Origin: Spirochaetaceae bacterium
Lineage (GTDB): Bacteria; Spirochaetota; Spirochaetia; Treponematales; Breznakiellaceae
NCBI GenBank assembly: GCA_031288215.1
Contig: JAITRV010000070.1
Span: forward strand, 1 to 19,703
Direction: 5' to 3'
Length of the DNA stretch: 19,703 bases
This document shows positions 5,876 through 11,979 of this stretch, in pieces (position 1 is the first letter of the stretch; every line of letters starts with the position of its first letter). The translations under genes and the position numbers were made by a program. The notes below the pieces were generated by a model. The model was not told the DNA's origin. It saw only the letters and a program-made list of their open reading frames with translations, and made no database searches.

Positions 5876-7756
5876 ATGATCCGCCGGTCCTTCCTGCCGG
5901 TTCTCTGTTTGACGCTGATCCTGGGAAACCGGGGGCTTGCCCAAAGCCGGGGGCCTGCCCCAAGCGGGGAACCTCCCCAAAGCGGGGAGCCTGCTCAAAG
6001 TCAGGGACCTGGTCAAAGCGGGGGGCCTGCTCAGCGTCAGGGACCTGGTCAAAGCGGGGAGCCCCTCCCCCGGGGGGAGGGCGCCGTGGCGGACCAATAC
6101 TTCCGCTGGGCCCAGCGGGCCGCGGCGGAGGGGCGCTGGGGGGATGCCCTGGCCGCCCTGGAACGGGCCGCGGATTACGGGGACCAGTCCTCGGACCTCT
6201 CCTACCTCCTGGCCCGGGCCCGGCTTCAGGAGGGCAGGCCCCGGGGGGCGGCGCTGGAGGCGGTGCGCCGGGCCCTCGAGGCGGACCGGTGGCGCTTCTA
6301 TTCCGCCGCCGAGGGCTTCCTCCTGGAGGCGGAGGTTCTCGTCGCTCTCAGGGCCTTCTCTGAAGCCCTGGGGGCCCTTTCCCGCAGCCCCCCGGCCGTA
6401 GAGGCCGCCTGCCTCCGCCTGCGGGCCCTCCGGGGCATGGGGGACTCCAACGGCTTCCGGCAGTTTATGGCGGAAACCCTGGAACGGTACCCCCGGGAAA
6501 GCCGGCCGGTGCGGCTCCTCTTTGAAACCCTGCGGGGGGAGCCCTGGATTCCCGGCGGTTTCCCCGGAGGGGAGGGGAGGGGGCTTCCCGCCGGGGGCGA
6601 CCGGGACCTGGTGGACACCGCCCTCCGGCGGCTTCCCCTCCTCCTTGAGGAGGATGGGGAATTGGCGTACCTGGCGGCCCCCTTTATCGCCGATACCGGC
6701 GAGGCCCGCCGGCTGGTGGCGGCCTACCGGGTCATGGAGGAGCCCGACGCCGCGTCCCTCCCGGCGGCCCTGGGACTGGGCGTCATCGGGGAGGGGGAGG
6801 CCCTGGAAGAACTCTTCTATCCCCGCTTCCTCCTCTCTTCGGTCCGGCCCGCGGTCCTGAAACTGGACCTGGACCTCCTTCAATCCGTCCGGGCGCTCCT
6901 GCGTACCGGGGAGAGCCGCCGTCAATTCAACCGAAACCTTTCGGCCTTCTCCGGTGTTATAAGAGAAGATGCGGACCGGGACGGCTCTGCCGAGTCCGAG
7001 GCGTTTTATACCGGCGGCGAGATAACGCGCTATACCCTGGACGAGGACCAGGACGGCCTTGCGGAGCTGCGGGTCTCCTTCAGCGGCGCTGTCCCCCGGG
7101 AGGGGACGGCGCCGGTTTTCCCCGGGGACGGCGGCGGGGGCTTTGCCTATCCGGTCCGGGAGGAGGAGAAGCCGGCGGCCCTCATCCGCTGGGAACAGTA
7201 CCCCGCGGTGGCTTCGGTACGCCTGGGGGACATGACCTTCATCCTCCGGCCCCGGGAGTTCTTCTATGCCCCGGTGCGTCTCGCGGAACTCCTGGGGAGT
7301 TCCCTCCTGTACCCCCACCGGGAAGGGATGGCCCGGATAAACCGGCGGACCCTGATCGCCCTGGCCCTCCGGGTGGATCGCCCCGGCAGGGACTTTGAAG
7401 GGGCGGCGGAACAGGTGGAGATGGACCGGGGCATACCCCGGCGGGCGGTGGAAATCCTGGAGGGGAGGGTGGTGTCGGAAACCGAGTTCCTCCGGGGGCG
7501 GCCCCGCCTCCAGCGGGTGGACCTGGACCTGGACGGCAGGCTGGAGACGGTCCGGCATTTCCGGACGGACCAGGCCCCGCAGGACCCGGCTTCCCGGGAT
7601 GACTACCTCCGGGGGGATTACGGGAGGATCGCCTCCTCCGCGGAGAGCGATTGGGACGGAGACGGGATCTTTGAGACCGGGGAGGAGTATTTTCCCGACG
7701 GTTCCGTGAGGAGATCCTGGGATAGAGACGGGATAATAATAGAGAGGGACGGTTAA
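5876..7756 (+). CDS. Exported repeat protein with TPR-like helices and DxDxDG motifs
   Basis: I do not recognise a named family. Residues 1-22 form a signal peptide (RRSFLPVLCLTLIL then GLA before Q23), so the protein should act outside the inner membrane. Residues 23-64 are seven six-residue repeats of the QSGEPA/QSQGPG type. An Ala/Leu/Arg-rich helical region (about 70-330) resembles degenerate TPR units (for example FRWAQRAAAEGRWGDALAAL). The C-terminal half holds four acidic loops of the form D-x-D-x-D-G (starting at residues 365, 389, 549 and 592), which look like EF-hand or dockerin calcium loops and alternate with beta-rich sequence. It begins one base after ftsH and ends 11 bases before the HtrA-like protease, so it probably belongs to the same envelope-maintenance operon. 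Length is 626 residues. Confidence 0.8.
   Translation: MIRRSFLPVLCLTLILGNRGLAQSRGPAPSGEPPQSGEPAQSQGPGQSGGPAQRQGPGQSGEPLPRGEGAVADQYFRWAQRAAAEGRWGDALAALERAADYGDQSSDLSYLLARARLQEGRPRGAALEAVRRALEADRWRFYSAAEGFLLEAEVLVALRAFSEALGALSRSPPAVEAACLRLRALRGMGDSNGFRQFMAETLERYPRESRPVRLLFETLRGEPWIPGGFPGGEGRGLPAGGDRDLVDTALRRLPLLLEEDGELAYLAAPFIADTGEARRLVAAYRVMEEPDAASLPAALGLGVIGEGEALEELFYPRFLLSSVRPAVLKLDLDLLQSVRALLRTGESRRQFNRNLSAFSGVIREDADRDGSAESEAFYTGGEITRYTLDEDQDGLAELRVSFSGAVPREGTAPVFPGDGGGGFAYPVREEEKPAALIRWEQYPAVASVRLGDMTFILRPREFFYAPVRLAELLGSSLLYPHREGMARINRRTLIALALRVDRPGRDFEGAAEQVEMDRGIPRRAVEILEGRVVSETEFLRGRPRLQRVDLDLDGRLETVRHFRTDQAPQDPASRDDYLRGDYGRIASSAESDWDGDGIFETGEEYFPDGSVRRSWDRDGIIIERDG
5942..6067 (+). repeat. 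18-bp coding tandem repeat (seven units) after a signal peptide
   Basis: Seven consecutive 18-base units of the type CAAAGCGGGGAGCCTGCT encode a Gln/Ser/Gly/Pro linker of six residues per unit, directly after the predicted signal-peptide cleavage site. Alternate units are most alike (CAAAGTCAGGGACCTGGT versus CAGCGTCAGGGACCTGGT), which suggests a 36-bp higher-order duplication. Changes in copy number would keep the frame. Confidence 0.85.
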
Positions 7757-7767
7757 AAGAAGAGGGT

Positions 7768-9630
7768 ATGCAAAGAACGAAGATAATCCCCCCCGCGGAA
7801 GGGGCGGTTAAGGCGGCGGGCCCTCCCCGGGGAGGATGGGCTTTTTCCTTTCCGGCCGCCCTGGCGCTTATTTCCCTCATCGGTATCTCCTGTATGACCA
7901 TGGACGAGGCGGCGGAGCGCCTGGTTCCCCTGAAATCCACCGGGGAACTACGGCTTGAGGATATTGAGGGCCAACTGGAAGAAAGCCCCGAGCGGGCCCT
8001 GCACCTCATCGGCGCTTACCGCTCTGTGTACGGGGCGGAGCCGGAATCCCGGCTGGACGGCTTAGAAAAGGAGGCGGTGGATCAGCTCCGGGCAGCCCAG
8101 GCCCGGGCCATCGCGGAAAAACGCTGGGACGACGCGGCGTCCCTGGCCCGGTCCCTGGCGGCCTGGGGCATCCCCGTGGAGAGTACCGGCATGGAACCGG
8201 ACCTTATCCTGGCGGACGCCAAGGAAAAGCTCTCCCAGGGGAACCATCTGGGGGCCTTCCTTGCGGCGGTCCGGTCCCACGAACTCCAACCCCTGCAATT
8301 CGAGGACGCCCTGTTCTTTCTGGACCTGGCGGTGAAGGTCCGGCAGCGGCGGGCGGCGGCCTTCTTCTTTGCCGCCGCCATGGAGCGGGGGGGGGCCGTA
8401 CCGGAGGACCTGCGCCAATACGCCCAGGGACGGGACAGCGCATCGGATATGATCAAGGGGGTCGCCACGGTCCTCGTGGACCGGGGGGTCCGGATAGAAA
8501 AGGGCCGGGGCTATGCCGAGTGGGTCCTGGGTTCCGCCTTTTTTGTGGACGCCTCGGGGCTCCTCATCACCAACTACCACGTGATTTCCAGCGAGGTGGA
8601 CCCCGCCTATGAGGGGTACTCCCGGCTGTATATCCGCATGGGGGACGCCGCGAGCCCCCGCGTTCCCGCCCAGGTGATAGGCTGGGATAAGGCCATGGAC
8701 CTGGCCCTCCTCAAAACGGAGCTTACCCCGGAATACGTCTTTTCCGTGGTGGACCGGGTTATCCCCCAGGTGGGGGAAACCGTCTATGCCATCGGTTCCC
8801 CGGTGGGCCTGGAAAAAACCGTCACCGCGGGGATCGTGTCCGCCCTGGGGAGGCGTTTCCTCCAGATCGGCGACGTGATCCAGATAGACGCCGCGGTGAA
8901 CCACGGCAATTCCGGGGGGCCCGTGGTGGATCCCCAGGGCCGCCTCGTGGGGATCGTCTTTGCGGGGGTTGAACAGTACCAGGGCCTGAATTTTGCCGTC
9001 CCCGCGGAACGGCTGGCGGCGGCCCTGCCGGCGATGATCCGGGGGGGGAAGGCGGAGCGGCCCTGGCTGGGGCTCACGATCAGCGAAGGCTCCCAGGGGG
9101 CGGAAATCATCTACGTGGCCCCCTTTACCCCCTCGGCGGAACAGCGGGTCCCCGAGGGCCTGTGGATCACGGCCGTCAACGGCGAGGAGATCACCGCCCC
9201 CCAGGGCGCCCTGATCCCGGCCCTCCAGGACCGCATCTTTCCCCACCGCCCCGGGGAACTGGTGGCGCTGGAAACCTCCGACGGCGTCCGGCGGGTCCTC
9301 GCCACCGAGAAGCGCCCCGAGGTCCCCCTGGCAGCGGCCGCCAAGGTGGACAGCCGGGAACGGATGGCGGCCCCCCTCTTCGGCCTGATCCTGACCCCCA
9401 CGGTGGGGAATATGTTTTCCGCCTCCTACATGGTGAAGCGGGTGGTCCGGGGCTCCATCGCCGACCAGGCGGGCCTTTCCGAACAGGACCCCGTTTCCAT
9501 CCGGGGCCTCAAGATCCTGGAAAAAGAAGGCTACGCCCTCTTGGATATCTACGTCAAGAAACGCCGCATGGGATACCTCGAAACCAGTATGCAGCTCCCG
9601 GCCCAACTGGATTCCCCGGATACCCTCTGA
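7768..9630 (+). CDS. HtrA/Deg-like trypsin-fold serine protease, probable lipoprotein
   Basis: The 620-residue product has an N-terminal hydrophobic segment (about 25-41) ending ISC, with Cys42 a likely lipidation site under the looser spirochaetal lipobox, so it probably sits on the periplasmic membrane face. A helical, Ala-rich region (about 45-230) comes before the protease domain. The trypsin-fold triad is intact: His271 in TNYHV, Asp311 in MDLALLK, Ser382 in NHGNSGGPVVD. GSPVGLEKTVTAGIVS is typical of the Deg/HtrA group. Two further C-terminal beta-rich modules (about 430-520 and 530-615) carry PDZ-like features (RPWLGLTI, LWITAVNGEEI and SIADQAGLSEQD). Known Deg proteases degrade or refold damaged envelope proteins. 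Its place 11 bases after the exported protein and downstream of ftsH fits that role. The helical domain before the protease is not typical of DegP and may bind a partner. Confidence 0.88.
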   Translation: MQRTKIIPPAEGAVKAAGPPRGGWAFSFPAALALISLIGISCMTMDEAAERLVPLKSTGELRLEDIEGQLEESPERALHLIGAYRSVYGAEPESRLDGLEKEAVDQLRAAQARAIAEKRWDDAASLARSLAAWGIPVESTGMEPDLILADAKEKLSQGNHLGAFLAAVRSHELQPLQFEDALFFLDLAVKVRQRRAAAFFFAAAMERGGAVPEDLRQYAQGRDSASDMIKGVATVLVDRGVRIEKGRGYAEWVLGSAFFVDASGLLITNYHVISSEVDPAYEGYSRLYIRMGDAASPRVPAQVIGWDKAMDLALLKTELTPEYVFSVVDRVIPQVGETVYAIGSPVGLEKTVTAGIVSALGRRFLQIGDVIQIDAAVNHGNSGGPVVDPQGRLVGIVFAGVEQYQGLNFAVPAERLAAALPAMIRGGKAERPWLGLTISEGSQGAEIIYVAPFTPSAEQRVPEGLWITAVNGEEITAPQGALIPALQDRIFPHRPGELVALETSDGVRRVLATEKRPEVPLAAAAKVDSRERMAAPLFGLILTPTVGNMFSASYMVKRVVRGSIADQAGLSEQDPVSIRGLKILEKEGYALLDIYVKKRRMGYLETSMQLPAQLDSPDTL

Positions 9631-9645
9631 GCGGCCTTGCCCATC

Positions 9646-10803
9646 ATGGAACGGAAGGAGGCGGAAGCCCTGGCGGGGGCCATCCGGGAAAAGCAGCGGA
9701 TGGTACGGGAAGGGGGCCTGGACATCCTGGTGAAGCCCATCCCCGACGACGACCGGCCCGGCGCGATGGACCCGCGGTTCCTGGCGGAAACCCTCCCGGC
9801 AATCCGGGGCATCCGCCGCCCCCTGTTTTTCCTGATATTGCAATTCATGCTCCGGGCCAGGAACCCGAAAAGAATCGCCTATTGGATGCGCCGCTTCTTT
9901 AACGGGGTGAACAGCCTCCCCGTTGCCCAAGGGGTGGGCATTCACCGGCTCTCGATCCCCAACGGTGAGGTCTCCGTGCCCCTGCGGATCTACCTCCCCG
10001 ATTCCCCGGAGGGGCCCCTTCCGGCGGCATCCCCGTCGCGGCCGGTCTTGCTCTATTTCCACGGCGGGGGCTTTGCCGCGGGCCGCCCCGAGGTGGTGGA
10101 GGAACTGTGCCGCCTGGTGGTTCAGCGCTCCGGCTGTATGGCGGTGCAGGCTGAGTACCGCCTGGCCCCGGAGCATCCCTATCCCGCAGGGCTGGAGGAC
10201 TGCTACGCCGCCCTGTGCTGGCTCTTTCAGCACGCGGGGCGCTTCGGCGCCGATGGGGACCGGATCTGCGTCGGCGGCGATTCCGCCGGGGGAAACCTGG
10301 CGGCGGCGTGCGCCCTGCGGGACCGGGACGAGGGCCGGGGGATGGTGAAGGCCCTGGCGCTGCTCTATCCCACCCTGAATGTGGCGGGGGTGGAGGACGG
10401 GGAGTACCGTTTTTCCCCGGACCAATACCAATTCCTGCCGGAACACCGGCGGGCCGCGCAATTCAGGATCGCCAGTATGCGGCCCGCCTCCACCGGCGTA
10501 CTGGCCCGGGTCCTCAAGGCCCCCGACCCCCGGCATCCTTCCCTGAGCCCCTACCTGGGGGACCTGCGGGCCCTGCCGCCCTGCCTGATCTGCTGCGGGG
10601 AATTCGACTACCTGCGGCCGGAATGCGAGGCCTATGCCCGGAAGCTCGCCAAGGCCGCCGTCCCGGTCCGCCTCCTGCGCTACGCCGGCATGGGCCACGC
10701 CTTTGCCGAGTATATCGGCGTCTTCCCCCAGGCGGAGGACTGCGCGGAGGAGATAGGCCGCTTCATCCGGGAGATCCCGGCGGGCTCCGGCGCTTCCCCG
10801 TGA
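9646..10803 (+). CDS. Alpha/beta-hydrolase, hormone-sensitive-lipase-like carboxylesterase
   Basis: This is a predicted esterase/lipase of the alpha/beta-hydrolase-3 (HSL) group, 385 residues long. The signature is clear: oxyanion motif HGGG (His139 onward), nucleophile elbow GDSAGG with Ser213, Asp321 in CGEFDYLRPE, and His351 in GMGHAF. EYRLAPEHPYPAGLED is the usual HSL-family block. The first about 100 residues include a hydrophobic amphipathic stretch (RRPLFFLILQFML) that may form a cap or touch the membrane. No signal peptide is visible. The start is ambiguous: I chose ATG 9646, while TTG 9637 is also in frame, and neither has a good ribosome site. It follows the protease by 15 bases and is the last + strand gene before the composition change. 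The natural substrate cannot be told from sequence. Confidence 0.9.
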   Translation: MERKEAEALAGAIREKQRMVREGGLDILVKPIPDDDRPGAMDPRFLAETLPAIRGIRRPLFFLILQFMLRARNPKRIAYWMRRFFNGVNSLPVAQGVGIHRLSIPNGEVSVPLRIYLPDSPEGPLPAASPSRPVLLYFHGGGFAAGRPEVVEELCRLVVQRSGCMAVQAEYRLAPEHPYPAGLEDCYAALCWLFQHAGRFGADGDRICVGGDSAGGNLAAACALRDRDEGRGMVKALALLYPTLNVAGVEDGEYRFSPDQYQFLPEHRRAAQFRIASMRPASTGVLARVLKAPDPRHPSLSPYLGDLRALPPCLICCGEFDYLRPECEAYARKLAKAAVPVRLLRYAGMGHAFAEYIGVFPQAEDCAEEIGRFIREIPAGSGASP

Positions 10804-10904
10804 GAGGACCGGAAACGGACGCGGCGTCAGATCCGCAGGATGGTGAAGAACCGGATCCTCCCCTCCTTGGAAAATAACGAGGCGATAGCATTCTTCAACG
10901 CTGC
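10804..10904. other. Spacer between converging genes; composition and strand boundary
   Basis: About 100 bases separate the stop of the esterase (+) from the stop of the SH3b gene (-). The first part is GC-rich like the left half; from about 10,870 it takes on the more balanced composition of the right half. I find no tRNA, integrase remnant, clear direct repeat or convincing terminator hairpin with T-tract. It is the best candidate for the left edge of an acquired island. Confidence 0.6.
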
Positions 10905-11246
10905 CTATTCTAAAGTGATATATTGTGCGTTCACCCAGCCGCTATTGCCATTGTGTTCCACGGGCAGCCAGCCGTCCTGGGCTTCTCCGGTAACGGAAAG
11001 CCTGTCGCCCCGCCTGAGTATCTTCACGATACTTGCGTTTGCGGATGGCTGGGCACGGAGGTTTAGTCCGTTAGAGGTAACGCTGGCGGTCTTCCGGATA
11101 ACGGTCTGTACTGCGGCAGGCGCTGGTTTTTCCATTCTGATCGTACTGATAAAGGGCCTAAACAGCACTATAATTGTGACGGTCACAGCAACAACGATGA
11201 TTATCGCTGTCACTTTTGCTATCGACTCCGCTTTTTCAAATGTCAT
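10905..11246 (-). CDS. Small membrane protein with bacterial SH3 (SH3b) domain
   Basis: The 113-residue product has one N-terminal transmembrane helix (about residues 9-30, AKVTAIIIVVAVTVTIIVLF). A single SH3b domain follows (about 50-112), recognised by NGLNLRAQPSANASIVKIL, the RRGDRLSVTG turn and DGWLPVEHNGNSGWVNAQYI. SH3b domains usually lie outside the membrane and bind cell-wall or peptide ligands, so the expected topology is N-in/C-out with the domain in the periplasm. That topology is inferred. The start has a good ribosome site (AAAGGAAGG) eight bases upstream. It is the last gene of the - strand operon, 50 bases after the nuclease gene. It could anchor or sense at the cell wall for the system, or be a separate cargo gene. 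Confidence 0.82.
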   Translation of the reverse strand: MTFEKAESIAKVTAIIIVVAVTVTIIVLFRPFISTIRMEKPAPAAVQTVIRKTASVTSNGLNLRAQPSANASIVKILRRGDRLSVTGEAQDGWLPVEHNGNSGWVNAQYITLE

Positions 11247-11296
11247 ATAAAACCTTCCTTTCAGCCGGCCGTTAAGCCGTGGAATACTCTTATGGG

Positions 11297-11623
11297 TTAC
11301 ATCTCTTGCTCAACTTCTTCTGATTCGTTCGGTTCATTACCGGGTATCTCATGAGCATGGGAACGGTTTTCACCGGGATCTTCTATTTGGTACAAATCGG
11401 GGTTATTCATACGTTCATTGAACTCCTCTTGAGTCAAGCCTTCTTCTTCGGCTTTCTGTACTTCACGGCGGTGCTCATGGCCGGGGATGTGGCCCAAGTC
11501 ATACTGACCTTCGATAGGTTTCCCGGTATTCGCGTCAAGGAACTGCCCCGTTTCATTTTTTGCGGCACGCCGCTCGACCTCGGCGCGGACTTCCTTGCGA
11601 ATATATGGCCGGCAAAGTCCCAT
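11297..11623 (-). CDS. Stand-alone GH-E-type HNH/Endonuclease VII-fold nuclease toxin
   Basis: The 108-residue product matches the GH-E nuclease toxin domain as I know it. It has a TGKPIEGQYDLGHIPGHEH block with the signature Gly44-His45, a conserved helical EFNERMNNPDLYQIE segment ending in Glu81, and ENRSHAHE (85-92). This domain is normally the C-terminal tip of large polymorphic toxins; here it is free, with only about 25 charged residues before it and an acidic tail. It would cut nucleic acid, and the exact target is unknown. The start at ATG 11623 is set by the context TAGcATG: the immunity-like gene ends one base earlier and GGAGAGGGA lies just upstream. An in-frame start at 11680 inside the preceding gene is less likely. 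Tight coupling after an immunity-like gene supports a toxin-immunity pair. Confidence 0.78.
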   Translation of the reverse strand: MGLCRPYIRKEVRAEVERRAAKNETGQFLDANTGKPIEGQYDLGHIPGHEHRREVQKAEEEGLTQEEFNERMNNPDLYQIEDPGENRSHAHEIPGNEPNESEEVEQEM

Positions 11624-11969
11624 GCTATCCCTCTCCGCCGAAGGCGAAATCCCCGGAAACGGTAAATATACCGTTCTCATCTTCGCGTTCCAGCGCGGTT
11701 CCTTTAGCTGACTTCAAGTATGGGCTTATACTCTTGTCGATGGCCAGAATCGTATTAATGTCGTAAATGGCGATATTATCCGGGTTGTTTGTATAGTCCT
11801 GGTCTTCATCGCCGCAGAAGAAACGCCAGCCGCTATCCTGATCGTTTGACGGATCCTCGCGGTACATAAAACGAACTTTACGCTTGTTGTCAACCAGCAT
11901 TCTGGTTGCCATCACATAACCGAATCTGTTCATGGTGAACCTCCTTGTAATTGAGAAAAGTTGAGCAAG
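11305..11969. repeat. 12-bp inverted pair flanking the immunity-nuclease cassette
   Basis: CTTGCTCAACTT at 11305-11316, in the last codons of the nuclease gene, is the exact reverse complement of AAGTTGAGCAAG at 11958-11969, just upstream of the immunity gene's ribosome site. The pair brackets the two-gene cassette almost exactly. It could mark the ends of an exchangeable cassette or pair at the RNA level. A 12-base match in this span could also be chance. Confidence 0.4.
11625..11933 (-). CDS. Imm33/DUF2185-like immunity protein
   Basis: The 102-residue cytoplasmic protein has the hallmarks I associate with the DUF2185/Imm33 immunity family: VDNKRKVRFMYREDP (14-28), DSGWRFFCGDEDQDY (33-47), then NPDNIAIYDINTILAID and SPYLKSAKGTALERED. 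Members of this family are predicted immunity proteins in polymorphic-toxin loci. Here it directly precedes the GH-E nuclease, with one base between stop and next start, so I infer it neutralises that nuclease. That order lets the antidote be made first. The start at 11933 has a strong ribosome site (AAGGAGG, six bases before the ATG). Forty-six bases separate it from the membrane GTPase gene, and a possible private promoter lies at 11982-12009. The family call is from memory of conserved residues, not a profile search. Confidence 0.72.
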   Translation of the reverse strand: MNRFGYVMATRMLVDNKRKVRFMYREDPSNDQDSGWRFFCGDEDQDYTNNPDNIAIYDINTILAIDKSISPYLKSAKGTALEREDENGIFTVSGDFAFGGEG

Positions 11970-11979
11970 GCTCTACTTC

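Noticed and set aside
8062..10698. An 878-residue open frame antisense to the HtrA-like protease and esterase, and similar long - strand frames at 2299-3741, 3901-5703 and 5753-7558
   Set aside because: They are mirror frames of GC-rich genes with strong third-position G/C, composed of Gly/Pro/Arg/His-rich nonsense without motifs or ribosome sites, while the + strand frames show clear enzyme signatures.
10840..11250. A 136-residue + strand frame over the SH3b gene
   Set aside because: The - strand frame has a clear transmembrane helix, SH3b motifs and a ribosome site. The + strand frame shows none and is its shadow.
11624..11680. Upstream start for the GH-E nuclease
   Set aside because: It lies inside the immunity-like gene. 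The ATG at 11623 has the better ribosome site and the tight TAGcATG junction.
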